Assembly (NCBI GenBank): GCA_003326195.1
Contig: LXQE01000125.1
Span: 121,278-185,277, forward strand
Direction of reading: 5' to 3'
DNA: 64,000 nt
Source: Nostoc punctiforme NIES-2108
GTDB lineage: Bacteria; Cyanobacteriota; Cyanobacteriia; Cyanobacteriales; Nostocaceae
Shown: one piece after another, positions 28,103 through 37,347 of the stretch
How the letters are laid out: the number at the start of each line of letters is the position of its first letter
Numbering within the stretch: position 1 is the first letter of the stretch
Notes under the pieces: generated by a model
Database searches by the model: none
The model's input: only the letters and a program-made list of their open reading frames with translations
What the model was told of the DNA's origin: nothing
Program-made: the position numbers and the translations under genes

Positions 28103-28510
28103 AGTAGAAATCTTTACCTTTTCCTCATCTTATCAATCTCAGGTTATGTTCATCATTCGTCTTCCTCCAATCGGGTGAACCATTTGGGTAATCAATAATT
28201 ACTCTAATCGGGTGAAGCAACACTGGGTTAAAAACATTTATTCTCTAAATATCAAACCCGGACAAAGAGGTAGTAAGTTTACCGTAGCAAAAATATTATA
28301 AGTATTATTACCGTTTTTATTTGAAAATCTTAAACATGATTTATGCGTTCCCCAGGCTAGAGAGACATAGTAATATATGTTTCTCTAGTCTTTTACTTAA
28401 GTAGATATTTTATACTCTCATTATTTAAATTTTTACGAAATTGCAGTGACGATCGCTGGATCTATTGAGTATTGATAGATCAAATACCACTCCTTCAGTA
28501 GGGAGATCCT
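28103..28510. promoter_or_regulatory. Divergent gap between proA and the M48 protease gene
   Basis: 408 bp without a gene. The word AATCGGGTGAACCA (28173) is repeated as AATCGGGTGAAGCA about 33 bp later, possibly a binding site pair. A GGGAGATCCT ribosome site precedes the protease ATG. No promoter could be assigned with confidence. Confidence 0.4.
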
Positions 28511-30499
28511 ATGTCATTGCAATCTGCATTAGATGCTTTAAACCAAAAACGTTATCAAGAAGCGGTTGAATTACTCGAACAATTCTGCCGTGATTGCCCT
28601 GAACACAATTCTTCAGATTATCTTTCAGCACAGATGTGGCTGATGAAAGCTTATCAAGCCACAGGCGAAACCGAAAAAGCCAAGGCCTTGTGTCAAAAGT
28701 TAATCATTAGTGAAAATCCACAGGCTCGCAGTTGGGCAGAACAAGCTAGTCAATCCTTCCGTCAAACGCCACCTAAAGCTAGCCAAAAAGCTGGTCGTGC
28801 CGTTACCACTGGGATGAAATTAGCAATGGGGGGAGTGGGTGGTAGTTTGGCGTTAGCTTCTGGTGTCACCATGACCTTGCTGTTTGGTATGGTGTTGGCT
28901 TTAGGTTTGAGCTTAGTATTTATTTTGGGTAACGATAATCCACTCCAAGGATTAGCGATCGCTATTGGTATTACCCTAGTTTTTAATATCGCCGCCTTTT
29001 TCATATCTCCATTCATCATGGACTTAACCCAAGGCTGGCTTTACCAAACTCGCTGGGTAGAGTTGGCAGAAGTTGAAACCCTCAGTCCAGAGACAGCTAA
29101 AGTTATTCGCCAAGTCTGTGAACAGAAAAAGCTGAAAACGCCGCGTTTGGGAATCATTAACGACCAAAACCCCACAGCTTTTACTTATGGTTCATTACCG
29201 AACAGCGCCCGTTTAGTCGTCAGTCAGGGACTTTTCACATACCTCGATGACGATGAAATTGCTACCGTTTACGCTCACGAACTGGGGCACATCGTCCACT
29301 GGGACTTTGCAGTGATGACAGTAGCTTCTACCTTAGTGCAAATTTGTTACTTGATTTACAGCACAGCCAGAAGATTTGGGCGTGGCGGTGGCGATAGCAA
29401 AATTAAAGATGCGATGCAAACTGCTGCCCTAGTTGCCTACGTATTTTATATCATCGGTACTTATCTAGTGCTGTATCTCTCCCGCACACGGGAATATTTT
29501 GCCGACCACTTTGCAGCCGAAAGTACGGGTAATCCCAATGGATTATCCCGCGCTCTAGTGAAGATTGCCTACGGGATATTAGAAGAAGGTTCGCGCACAC
29601 AAGAACCCAGCCGTTTAATTGAAGGGACTCGCGCCTTGGGTATCTATGACCATAAAGCCGCCGCTTCCACAGGAACCGCTTACCGCATTGCATCCGATAC
29701 TCAAAAAGTTGGTCGCGTCTTTCTGTGGGATATGTTTAACCCTTGGGGTAGGTGGATGGAGTTAAATTCCACTCATCCCTTGACAGGTAAACGAGTTCGC
29801 GCATTGAGCAACTATGCCGAACAATTGGGTTTACCGACTGAGTTTGATATGGGGCGAGTTATTGGAGAAGGAAAAACTCTTAATAAAAGTAGGCTTTACG
29901 GCAACTTCTTTTTAGATGTTGTACTGTACGGCGCTGAAACAATTGGTTTCTTAGTTGGCTTGGTAATAGGTGTAATTTTGTTGTCAAGTTCGCCAAACAC
30001 AGGTTTGGTAATGGGTGTGCCACTTATAGGCTTAGGGATAGGAATTCTCGTCAAAGCTTTGGTAATGTTCCCCGACTACAAGCAAGCACCGGAAACCGAT
30101 ATTCTTACCCTGATGTCAGACCCTTATGCCAGTCCGTTGCGCGGACAACCAGCAAAACTTGAAGGTCAACTAATTGGTCGTGGCGACGCTGGTTATAAGT
30201 TTGGTTCCGATTTAAAAATTCAAGATCGTAGCGGAATGCTTTATTTACATTACGCCTCACGCTTTGGCCCCATCGGCAATTTTTTGTTTGGGATGAAGCG
30301 AGTCCAAAGCTTGATTGGCGAACAAGTTGGGGCTGTGGGTTGGTTCCGTAGAGGTGTTGCGCCTTGGATGGATTTAATTCAACTCCAGAGTGAAAATGGC
30401 ACTATTGTCAACAGTTACCATCGCTTCTGGTCATTCATCCTTGGCGGTGGATCGATTATCCTGGGAGTGGTCTTGATTATGTTTTTGAGCCGCAGCTAG
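28511..30499 (+). CDS. Membrane-bound M48 family zinc metalloprotease
   Basis: 662 residues. The N-terminal 90 residues look like TPR-type helices (LNQKRYQEAVELLEQFCRDC). Two hydrophobic segments at about 100-165 follow, then the protease domain with HELGH (H256 and H260, zinc ligands) and the downstream TREYFADHFAAES glutamate ligand. The C-terminal third has more membrane segments and an SH3- or OB-like domain. HtpX/Ste24-like enzymes do membrane protein quality control; this extended architecture is common in cyanobacteria. A terminator follows at 30558. Confidence 0.88.
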   Translation: MSLQSALDALNQKRYQEAVELLEQFCRDCPEHNSSDYLSAQMWLMKAYQATGETEKAKALCQKLIISENPQARSWAEQASQSFRQTPPKASQKAGRAVTTGMKLAMGGVGGSLALASGVTMTLLFGMVLALGLSLVFILGNDNPLQGLAIAIGITLVFNIAAFFISPFIMDLTQGWLYQTRWVELAEVETLSPETAKVIRQVCEQKKLKTPRLGIINDQNPTAFTYGSLPNSARLVVSQGLFTYLDDDEIATVYAHELGHIVHWDFAVMTVASTLVQICYLIYSTARRFGRGGGDSKIKDAMQTAALVAYVFYIIGTYLVLYLSRTREYFADHFAAESTGNPNGLSRALVKIAYGILEEGSRTQEPSRLIEGTRALGIYDHKAAASTGTAYRIASDTQKVGRVFLWDMFNPWGRWMELNSTHPLTGKRVRALSNYAEQLGLPTEFDMGRVIGEGKTLNKSRLYGNFFLDVVLYGAETIGFLVGLVIGVILLSSSPNTGLVMGVPLIGLGIGILVKALVMFPDYKQAPETDILTLMSDPYASPLRGQPAKLEGQLIGRGDAGYKFGSDLKIQDRSGMLYLHYASRFGPIGNFLFGMKRVQSLIGEQVGAVGWFRRGVAPWMDLIQLQSENGTIVNSYHRFWSFILGGGSIILGVVLIMFLSRS

Positions 30500-30557
30500 C
30501 AAAATTTCTAGGCTGCTGTGAAAGCATTTCTCAGCCCATCCAAGCTTTAATTTGTCA

Positions 30558-30586
30558 GGAGGTAGTTAGTAACTGCCTCCTTTTTT
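30558..30586 (+). terminator. Rho-independent terminator after the M48 protease gene
   Basis: GGAGGTAGTT-AGT-AACTGCCTCC forms a 10-bp stem with one T-G wobble, followed by TTTTTT, 58 bp after the stop codon. Confidence 0.9.
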
Positions 30587-30673
30587 AATGCAATTAAGTT
30601 AAAACGCTTGTGGGATAGGCGTTTTACCCCACCCCTTGGTAAGGCTACAGTCGGTGTACACACAAGTCAAATT

Positions 30674-30757
30674 ACCCCCCTCAATCCCCCCGATGCATTG
30701 GGGGGAAGCCGGAAATCTAGTTCCCTCCCCTTTCCAAGGGGAGGGTTAGGGTGGGGT
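30674..30757. repeat. Interspersed repeat element with GC-rich inverted repeats
   Basis: Contains CCCCCC-GATGCATT-GGGGGG and CCCTCCCCTTTCCAAGGGGA-type inverted repeats, of the kind scattered between genes in Nostocales. The surrounding 30587-31172 holds no gene; the open frames over the neighbouring 21-bp repeats are repeat artefacts. Confidence 0.7.
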
Positions 30758-30868
30758 AACGCGGATCGTGATGGTAACTCAGTGAACTCAATATCACATC
30801 TTTGATAAGGGTTTTACATTAAGTTGACACCAATGAGCAATGCCATGTCCTTACTGGAGTTAGGTCAT

Positions 30869-31141
30869 TTGTTATTTCGGGGTTCGCAATTGCTATTTCG
30901 GGGTACGCATTTGCTATTTCGGGGTACGCAATTGCTATTTCGGGGTACGCAATTGCTATTTCGGGGTACGCATTTGCTATTTCGGGGTTCGCAATTGCTA
31001 TTTCGGGGTACGCAATTGCTATTTCGGGGTACGCATTTGTTATTTTGGGGTACGCATTTGCTATTTTGGGGTACGCATTTGCTATTTCGGAGTACGCAAT
31101 TGCTATTTCGGAGTACGCAATTGTTGATTCGGGGTTCGCAT
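30869..31141. repeat. 21-bp tandem repeat, 13 copies
   Basis: Thirteen units of consensus TTGCTATTTCGGGGTACGCA plus A or T, with point variants (TTTTGGGG, GGAGTACG, GGTTCGCA), exactly in register at 21 bp (273 bp). Because 21 is a multiple of 3, both strands stay open (7-residue repeats LLFRGTQ or AYPEIAI). There is no ribosome site or sequence independent of the repeat, so I treat it as a repeat rather than a gene. It lies between the protease and the kinase gene. Confidence 0.92.
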
Positions 31142-31172
31142 TTGCTACCAAAAGCTTAATTGTGCATTAAAC

Positions 31173-33470
31173 TTATTTACTACGTTTGGTAAGGTTCGCT
31201 ACCACTGTCACCAACTCTTCTGGCTCAATTGGCTTGGATACATGAACTTGGAATCCAGCTTGCAGAGCTAGCCTGTGTTCTTCTTCTCTAGCAAATGCCG
31301 TTAGTGCTACAGCTAGAATCTTCTCCCCTTGCTCTGCTTCCTGCGCCCGCACTTTCCGAATCAGGGAATAACCATCCTCATCAGGCATTCCGATATCACT
31401 GACTAGAACATCTGGTTTTAATTTTTCTAGTGCTTCCAGAGCTTCACATACTGAGCTAACTGCCCTCACTTGCCCTCCAGACTCTTCAAGAATGAAGACG
31501 ATTAACTCCCGCGTATCGGCATTGTCATCTACAACAAGTATTTGCAAGCCGTTGAGTATTGAGAGGTTATCGACTTTTTTTTTACTCTCTTTAATTAACT
31601 GCTCTGGTTGCGGCTCTAATAAAGGTAACGACACTGTAAATTTTGCTCCCCTTCCTTCCCCTTCGCTAAATGCGGAGACTGTGCCTGAGTGCATTTCTAC
31701 TAAATGGTGTACAATTGTTAGCCCCAGCCCTAAACCATTGTCTACTCTAGTAGTTGTGCTATCAGCTTGACGGAAGCGCTCAAAAATATAAGGTAGAAAG
31801 TCAGCGCTAATTCCCTTACCTGTGTCAGAGACAGTTATCTGGACATTTGAGTTTACCTGTTCCAGATGTACTTCAACTCGCCCTCCGTTAGGTGTGAACT
31901 TGACGGCATTAGAGAGTAAATTCCAGACAACTTGTTGCAGACGTTCGGCATCACCCATAACTTGACCAACTGAACAGTCAAGATTAAATTCAACTTGAAT
32001 ATCCTTAATTTCAGATGTGGGATATACAACTTCAATTGCCGCTTGAATTATCGGCACAAGGTCAACTTTACTGATATTTAGGCGAATTAATCCTTGTACA
32101 ATGCGTGAGACATCCAGGATATCTTCAATCAGTTTTCTTTGAAGTTTGGCATTCCGCTCGATTGTCTCTAATGCCTTCGAGGTAGTTGCTTCGTCCCATT
32201 TGCGAGTACGTATTACTTGAACCCAACCCAGCATAGAATTGAGAGGTGTACGCAACTCGTGGGAAACGATCGCTAAAAATTCTTCCTTGATGCGGTTAGC
32301 TTCTTGGGCTTGCCGATAAAGACGGGCATTGTCAATGGCGAATGCTGCTCGTTGAGCAAGTTCTTCAGCCATTTCTAGGTCTACAGTCGTGTAATGGCGT
32401 CCTGGTTGTGCAGAGGCAAATAGAATTGTCCCCAGCTTGCGTTCGCGTACTAACAATGGTACTACCATCTGAGACTTAACTTGGAGTTGGCGCAGCAGAC
32501 TAAAGTGTTCCTCGTTTGAGGACTTTTTCTGTAATGAAGACTCAAGAATGTTTGTCACCAGTTCCGGCTTACCAGTCCGTAAAACCTGCGGTGGCCCATA
32601 ATCAGCATCAAGAGGAATTGGATAGCATTGTTGGAGTTCTCGTATCAGTTCTTCCTTCGCTGGTTCAGATGCAGCGATAACTGGGTTAGTGAAGACTGGC
32701 AAATTATTTTCCACGACATCCACAATACACCAATCAGCAAGGGTAGGCACTGCTAATTGCGCGAGGCTAGTTAGGGTAGTGCGATAATCTAAGGAAGATA
32801 CCAAAACACGACTTGCTTCAGCCAAAAAATTAGAGCGCTTTTCTGTGGCTTGGGCTGCGATTCGGGCGGCTTGCTCATTGGCAAATAACTGCTCGCGCTG
32901 CAATTCTAAAAGCCTACGCTGGCTAATGTCACGCATTAGCCAGCGCAGAGCAACTGCCTTACCTTTTTCGTCACGGACGGTAACTACTGTCAATGCAACA
33001 TAAAAACAGATTTTTTCTCGTGGTTGTAAACACACTTCCCATTCCCCGCCTCGGTCGAGCTGCTGCAACTGAGTTAGGTAATTAAAAAAAGCTTGATGAT
33101 CTGACTGGGCGATGAAAGTAAGAAGCGGTTTGCCAATCAAAAATCGCTGTGAAACATTGAGGTGTATAATAGCAGCATGGTTAGCTTCCAGGATAATGCC
33201 GAATGTATCAGTTACCAAGTAACCATCAGGCGCAAAATGAAATAATTCATGGTAGCGCTGACGCTCCTTCTCTATTACGATTCGTGTTGCTTGTAGTTCC
33301 TCGGAGGCGATTTTTAGTTCTTCTAAAGTAATTTGAAGTTCCTCAAAAGCTTCTGCTGTTAGCTCATGCTGTAAATACGGCTCACTTGTAGTCCTTTGCA
33401 CTAATCCCGTGACCCGTGAGCGCAATATCTCTACTTGTTGACTAAAATCGTCTACATTCATATTGCTCAC
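31173..33470 (-). CDS. Hybrid sensor histidine kinase/response regulator (PAS-GAF-HisKA-HATPase-REC)
   Basis: 765 residues from GTG 33470 (ATG 33461 is an alternative). Order: N-terminal coiled coil (residues 35-75), PAS (about 70-185), GAF (about 225-385), phosphoacceptor H404 in IVSHELRTPL, ATPase N-box WNLLSNAVKFTPNGG and G-boxes DTGKGISADF and GLGLGLTIVHHLV, then a receiver domain with phosphoacceptor D692 in VLVSDIGMPDEDGY. It is cytoplasmic, with no membrane segment, so an internal or diffusible signal is expected. No partner regulator is adjacent. Confidence 0.94.
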   Translation of the reverse strand: MSNMNVDDFSQQVEILRSRVTGLVQRTTSEPYLQHELTAEAFEELQITLEELKIASEELQATRIVIEKERQRYHELFHFAPDGYLVTDTFGIILEANHAAIIHLNVSQRFLIGKPLLTFIAQSDHQAFFNYLTQLQQLDRGGEWEVCLQPREKICFYVALTVVTVRDEKGKAVALRWLMRDISQRRLLELQREQLFANEQAARIAAQATEKRSNFLAEASRVLVSSLDYRTTLTSLAQLAVPTLADWCIVDVVENNLPVFTNPVIAASEPAKEELIRELQQCYPIPLDADYGPPQVLRTGKPELVTNILESSLQKKSSNEEHFSLLRQLQVKSQMVVPLLVRERKLGTILFASAQPGRHYTTVDLEMAEELAQRAAFAIDNARLYRQAQEANRIKEEFLAIVSHELRTPLNSMLGWVQVIRTRKWDEATTSKALETIERNAKLQRKLIEDILDVSRIVQGLIRLNISKVDLVPIIQAAIEVVYPTSEIKDIQVEFNLDCSVGQVMGDAERLQQVVWNLLSNAVKFTPNGGRVEVHLEQVNSNVQITVSDTGKGISADFLPYIFERFRQADSTTTRVDNGLGLGLTIVHHLVEMHSGTVSAFSEGEGRGAKFTVSLPLLEPQPEQLIKESKKKVDNLSILNGLQILVVDDNADTRELIVFILEESGGQVRAVSSVCEALEALEKLKPDVLVSDIGMPDEDGYSLIRKVRAQEAEQGEKILAVALTAFAREEEHRLALQAGFQVHVSKPIEPEELVTVVANLTKRSK

Positions 33471-34191
33471 TTTGCTAAGACTAAGAAGCGCACGCCAGAA
33501 TAAACATCATCAGGCTAAATATAAACTCAAATGTACGCTCAAAGCTGATCTCAAAACTATTGCTCAAAAGATAGAGGTTTGTCTTGACAAGGCAAGTTCT
33601 ACAAAGTGAATTTAGACACAATACAGTTCTTAACCTCTAACTACCATCATAAAATAAAAAATTCATCAAGAAATCTACCTAGAGTGTTGTACAGCAAGAA
33701 ACATAATAGGTAGATTTCAGCAAATATTTTTATAGCTTAAGGGGTCCTGGTGCCAGGGGAAAGGCATCTAATTTGTTTTGACAAAATGTAACTAACTTAC
33801 TATGTAGCGAGAAAAAGGTAAGTATTGTAAGGTTGATATCAATGCAATATAAGTCTTAGATTTTTTGTCTAAAAGTCTCAACATTAGTATATAGAAACTA
33901 ACAATATAGATTCATTAGAGAAAACAAATAATTACTATAGATTTATTCAACTTTTAGGTTTGGGTTAAAGGTTTTTTCTTTCCCCTTTACCATTCCCTTT
34001 TAACCGACAAGTATTGGGCCTGATGCTTACAGCAACATTACCACCTACTTCAGGCGAGGTTTATCTATACTTCCCAATCCCCAGTCCCGCTAAATCTGAA
34101 AAAAATTGGTATTAGGGGAATGATGAACGTGATATTTGGTATGGGGTGGGCATGATAAATAGATTATGCACACAACCCTGAGAGAATTCTG
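33471..34191. other. Long intergenic region between kinase and channel genes
   Basis: 721 bp, AT-rich, with no convincing gene on either strand. Contains GGGGTCCTGGTGCCAGGGG (33741-33759, imperfect palindrome). It carries the divergent promoters of the kinase and channel genes; none could be pinned down. Confidence 0.4.
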
Positions 34192-35382
34192 ATGATAAAT
34201 GCGATCGCTAGGAGATTTCGCCAACTTATGGCTGGGAAAAACACCCCAATTGGCAGATATGACTATAAAAACAAAACCAAGCATTCCTTAGCACTGTATA
34301 CCTGCATAGGATTAATAGGTGGAATTCTGGCATTGTTGTTAATGTCGTCCCCAGGAATGGCCCAAAAACCACAACTCCAACAACCGTTATTAGTAGCTAC
34401 ACGAGTTATACCGCCTTTTGTGCTATCAAACAAAAGTGAGTTATCAGGGTTCAGTATCGACCTCTGGCGCAACATCACTAACCAAATAGGTGTAGAGTCT
34501 AAATTTATTGAATATTCCAGTGTGCCGCAACTGCTTTCGGCTATTAAAGAAAGCAAAGCCAACTTGGGGATTTCAGCCATCTCAATTACAGCCGAACGCG
34601 AGCAGAATTTTGATTTCTCCTTACCGATTTTTTCTGGGGGGCTGCAAATTATGGTGAGAAACCCAGAGAGCAACAGCAGTGCCTTCCCAAATATTTTGCA
34701 ATTGTTTTTCTCTACTAGCCTCTTGCAGGTAATAGGCGTTGCCCTAGTACTAATTGTGGTAGCAGCCCACATTATTTGGTTATCTGAGCGTCATCACCAA
34801 GATGGGATGATTCCTAAATCATACTTTCCTGGCATTTTCAAAGCCTGTTGGTGGGCAGCTGCCACATTAGCAACCCAAGCTGACGAAATGCCCAAAGGAG
34901 TAATGGGACGGTTAGTAGGTATTGTTTGGATGTTCATCGGAGTACTTTTTGCCGCCTACTTTACAGCCAGCGCGACTACCTCATTGACAGTGCAACAACT
35001 TCAGGGCGATATCAGGAGTATAGACGATTTACCCGGCAAGGTAGTAGCCACAACTGCGGGTAGTACAGCTGCCACATACCTGCGAGAACATAAGATTTCA
35101 GTTTTAGAAGTTACCAAGATTGAGCAAGCTTACAATGCTCTGCAAACAAAAAAAGCTGATGCCGTAGTGTTTGATGCGCCTGTACTCCTCTTCTATGCTG
35201 CCAATGAAGGCAAAGGGAAAGTACAGATTGTTGGCAGTATCTTGCGTGAAGAAAGCTACGGTATCATTCTGCCCAACAATAGTCCCTACCGCAAACCAAT
35301 TAATCAGGCTCTGCTAAGTCTTAAAGAAAATGGCACTTATCAATCGCTATATGATAAGTGGTTTGATGCTGAAAAATCTTGA
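34192..35382 (+). CDS. GluR0-like ligand-gated ion channel (bacterial glutamate-receptor type)
   Basis: 396 residues. A hydrophobic N-terminal segment (LYTCIGLIGGILALLLMSS) is followed by the first lobe of a periplasmic amino-acid-binding domain (VATRVIPPFV, GFSIDLWRNI, LGISAISITAEREQNFDFS). A membrane block (LLQVIGVALVLIVVAAHII, a re-entrant WWAAATLATQADEMP loop, and LVGIVWMFIGVLFAAYFTAS) comes next, then the second lobe (ADAVVFDAPVLLFYA). This split arrangement is that of bacterial glutamate-receptor channels. The loop lacks the potassium filter T-x-G-Y-G seen in Synechocystis GluR0. Confidence 0.85.
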   Translation: MINAIARRFRQLMAGKNTPIGRYDYKNKTKHSLALYTCIGLIGGILALLLMSSPGMAQKPQLQQPLLVATRVIPPFVLSNKSELSGFSIDLWRNITNQIGVESKFIEYSSVPQLLSAIKESKANLGISAISITAEREQNFDFSLPIFSGGLQIMVRNPESNSSAFPNILQLFFSTSLLQVIGVALVLIVVAAHIIWLSERHHQDGMIPKSYFPGIFKACWWAAATLATQADEMPKGVMGRLVGIVWMFIGVLFAAYFTASATTSLTVQQLQGDIRSIDDLPGKVVATTAGSTAATYLREHKISVLEVTKIEQAYNALQTKKADAVVFDAPVLLFYAANEGKGKVQIVGSILREESYGIILPNNSPYRKPINQALLSLKENGTYQSLYDKWFDAEKS

Positions 35383-35411
35383 AGAAACGAGCAGAGAGGC
35401 AGAGGGGCAGA

Positions 35412-35476
35412 GGAGACAAGGAGACAAGGGGGAATTATTGAACCCCCCTCTTCCTTGTCTACCTTGTCTCTTCTCC
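35412..35476. repeat. Inverted repeat between channel gene and mazG
   Basis: GGAGACAAGGAGACAAGGGG on the left pairs with CCTTGTCTACCTTGTCTCTT on the right around AATTATTGAACC, forming a long imperfect hairpin preceded by a GCAGAGGGGCAGAGG repeat. It may end transcription from both sides. Confidence 0.65.
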
Positions 35477-35553
35477 ATGCCCAATGCCCAATGCCCCATG
35501 CCCCATGCCCCATGCCCAATTCCCCATTCCCTATTCCCTATTCCCTATTCCCT
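35477..35553. repeat. Heptanucleotide short tandem repeats overlapping the mazG stop
   Basis: ATGCCCA/ATGCCCC units followed by four CCCTATT units. The stop codon and last few codons of mazG fall in the CCCTATT part. Confidence 0.8.
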
Positions 35554-36362
35554 TCTTTCGCAAGTTGAGCTTTTGCCTGTTGCCACAAGTTTTCTAATTC
35601 ATTCAAACTGTAATCAGAAAGGGGACGGTCAACAACCGCCTCCATTTTTTCTAATCGCTGGACAAAGCGCTGATTTGTGCCTTGCAAAGCGGTGCTGGGG
35701 TCAAGATTATGCCAACGCGCTAACTGAATAACTGCAAATAGTAAATCGCCTAATTCTGCTTCTTGCCGTTCGGGTGTTTCCTCAGCTAAAGCTTGCTGGA
35801 ACTCTCCCAACTCCTCATGAAACTTATCCCAAACACCCTGAATATTTTCCCATTCAAACCCGATCGCCGCAGCCTTTTCAGAAATTTTCATCGCCGCCGT
35901 CAGTGGGGGAAGAGTACGTCCATAACGAGCGAGTTTAGCACTAAATTTTGGCGCGTCTGGAGATGCTTCGCCCTTTTCCGCAGCTTTGATTTGTTCCCAA
36001 TTTTGCCGCACCTCATCCACACTGGCCACCGACACATCACCAAACACATGAGGATGACGGCGAATCAACTTTTGGGAAATCCCCTGAGTGATTTCCTTGA
36101 GAGAAAATTGCCCCGATTCACTAGCGATTTGGGCTTGTAATACCACCTGTAATAATAAATCGCCTAACTCCTCTGCGATCGCACCCTTATCCCCACTTTT
36201 AATCGCATCCACCACCTCATAAGCTTCCTCAATCACAAATGGAGTCAGCGTTTCGGCAGTTTGAGCCAAATCCCAAGGACAACCACCATCAGGCTCACGC
36301 AACTTCGCCACCACCTCAATCAACTCCTGCAACGCCGCCAAAGTCTCTTCTTGCTTTTCCAT
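35538..36362 (-). CDS. mazG: Nucleoside triphosphate pyrophosphohydrolase
   Basis: 274 residues with two MazG domains. The first has GGCPWDLAQTAETLTPFVIEEAYEVVDAI and EELGDLLLQVVLQA (E-x-x-E...E-x-x-D metal-binding pattern); the second has HEELGEFQQAL and EAELGDLLFAVIQLARW. The enzyme hydrolyses NTPs, including damaged or signalling nucleotides. The final residues KEGNRE are encoded in a tandem repeat. Confidence 0.94.
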   Translation of the reverse strand: MEKQEETLAALQELIEVVAKLREPDGGCPWDLAQTAETLTPFVIEEAYEVVDAIKSGDKGAIAEELGDLLLQVVLQAQIASESGQFSLKEITQGISQKLIRRHPHVFGDVSVASVDEVRQNWEQIKAAEKGEASPDAPKFSAKLARYGRTLPPLTAAMKISEKAAAIGFEWENIQGVWDKFHEELGEFQQALAEETPERQEAELGDLLFAVIQLARWHNLDPSTALQGTNQRFVQRLEKMEAVVDRPLSDYSLNELENLWQQAKAQLAKEGNRE

Positions 36363-36403
36363 ACCTCTGCGCTTCCCTTAGCTACCTAAAGCGTTTAAAA
36401 AAA

Positions 36404-36991
36404 TTATTTCTTCACTCTCGGCCGACGACTACCAACCCTCACTTTCCGCCTCTTAATTTTGCCACTAGGAAGCAACCCCCGAACCCCCTGCTTTCGCACG
36501 CGCTTATAAGCCGAACCGCCCCAATCGCTGAGAGAATGACTCATCGCACCGAGTTCCAGCCCCAAAAATAGGGCGATATATTCAGTATCGTATTGCACGA
36601 GCGATCGCCCCACAGTTTGTCCCAAATCCTGCCAACTAAAACTCAGATTCCAAAACCTTTGGGCGATCGCCAAAACGAAAATTGCCAAAATAGTAAGCAA
36701 ACACCCCAGATAAAGTATCCGCAAAATCGTGCCAATAATCGGCCCGTGGGATAAAAAAGAACGATGCCGCAGACTTTTTTGATAAGGTAGCCAAATCCAG
36801 CGCAAGAAACCCCAGCGTTGGAATTGCACAGAGTAAATATCCAAATCCGGGCCAAACATCAGCCCGCCAAATATAAACCCGCCTGCAACCAACAAAGTCG
36901 CATTGCTACTGCGAGTTTGCCAAAAAGTAACGCCCGCCACAAATGGCAGAGCATACATAGTAATGCGATCGTGCGTTCGACCAGAGGGCAT
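36404..36991 (-). CDS. Putative metal-binding membrane protein (DUF2227-like)
   Basis: 195 residues. MPSGRTHDRITMYALPF, GPDLDIYSVQF, LRHRSFLSHGPIIGT and EIGAMSH-like LELGAMSHSLSDW give several histidines and aspartates arranged as in DUF2227/YdjM-type putative metal-binding proteins. There are three to four hydrophobic segments, and a basic tail (KIKRRKVRVGSRRPRVKK). Function unknown. It is the last chromosomal gene before tRNA-Val. Confidence 0.75.
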   Translation of the reverse strand: MPSGRTHDRITMYALPFVAGVTFWQTRSSNATLLVAGGFIFGGLMFGPDLDIYSVQFQRWGFLRWIWLPYQKSLRHRSFLSHGPIIGTILRILYLGCLLTILAIFVLAIAQRFWNLSFSWQDLGQTVGRSLVQYDTEYIALFLGLELGAMSHSLSDWGGSAYKRVRKQGVRGLLPSGKIKRRKVRVGSRRPRVKK

Positions 36992-37134
36992 CCTAAATCC
37001 TGTTAGCGATAGCGGGGCGTTGAGCCAGTGCTGAATAACTGAATACTGAGTCAGTATAAGAGAAAAAAAGATTTTCTTGAAACTAGTAGCGCAATGCGAA
37101 ATGTTTTGCTATATTAGTTAAGGATTAGTCAAAC

Positions 37135-37207
<73 letters not shown>

Positions 37208-37238
37208 TTCAGTAAATAAAGGCTAGAGACAGCTTAGA

Positions 37239-37309
37239 TGTGGCTTTACCCATAACTTTGCCGCAACGGCAAGCTTATGCTTCCAATAAAGGGTGGCAAG
37301 GTTATGGTT
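37239..37309. mobile_element. Candidate tRNA-proximal end of the Tn7-like transposon
   Basis: Begins TGT, as Tn7-family ends do, 31 bp after the tRNA. Three copies of a 15-bp word follow: ACCCATAACTTTGCC (37248), and in the other orientation GGCAAGCTTATGCTT (37269) and GGCAAGGTTATGGTT (37295), resembling TnsB-binding repeats. The last two are directly repeated at 26 bp. The first being inverted is unlike classical Tn7. The exact boundary is not proven because the other end and the target duplication were not found. Confidence 0.4.
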
Positions 37310-37347
37310 CCAGTTATATAAGCTGTTCTAGTTTTACATATAACAGC

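Noticed and set aside
30869..31141. CRISPR array
   Set aside because: Units are contiguous with no unique spacers; it is a simple tandem repeat.
30824..31159. Open frame of 111 codons with LLFRGTQ repeats
   Set aside because: It exists only because the 21-bp tandem repeat contains no stop in any register; no ribosome site and an equally long frame on the other strand.
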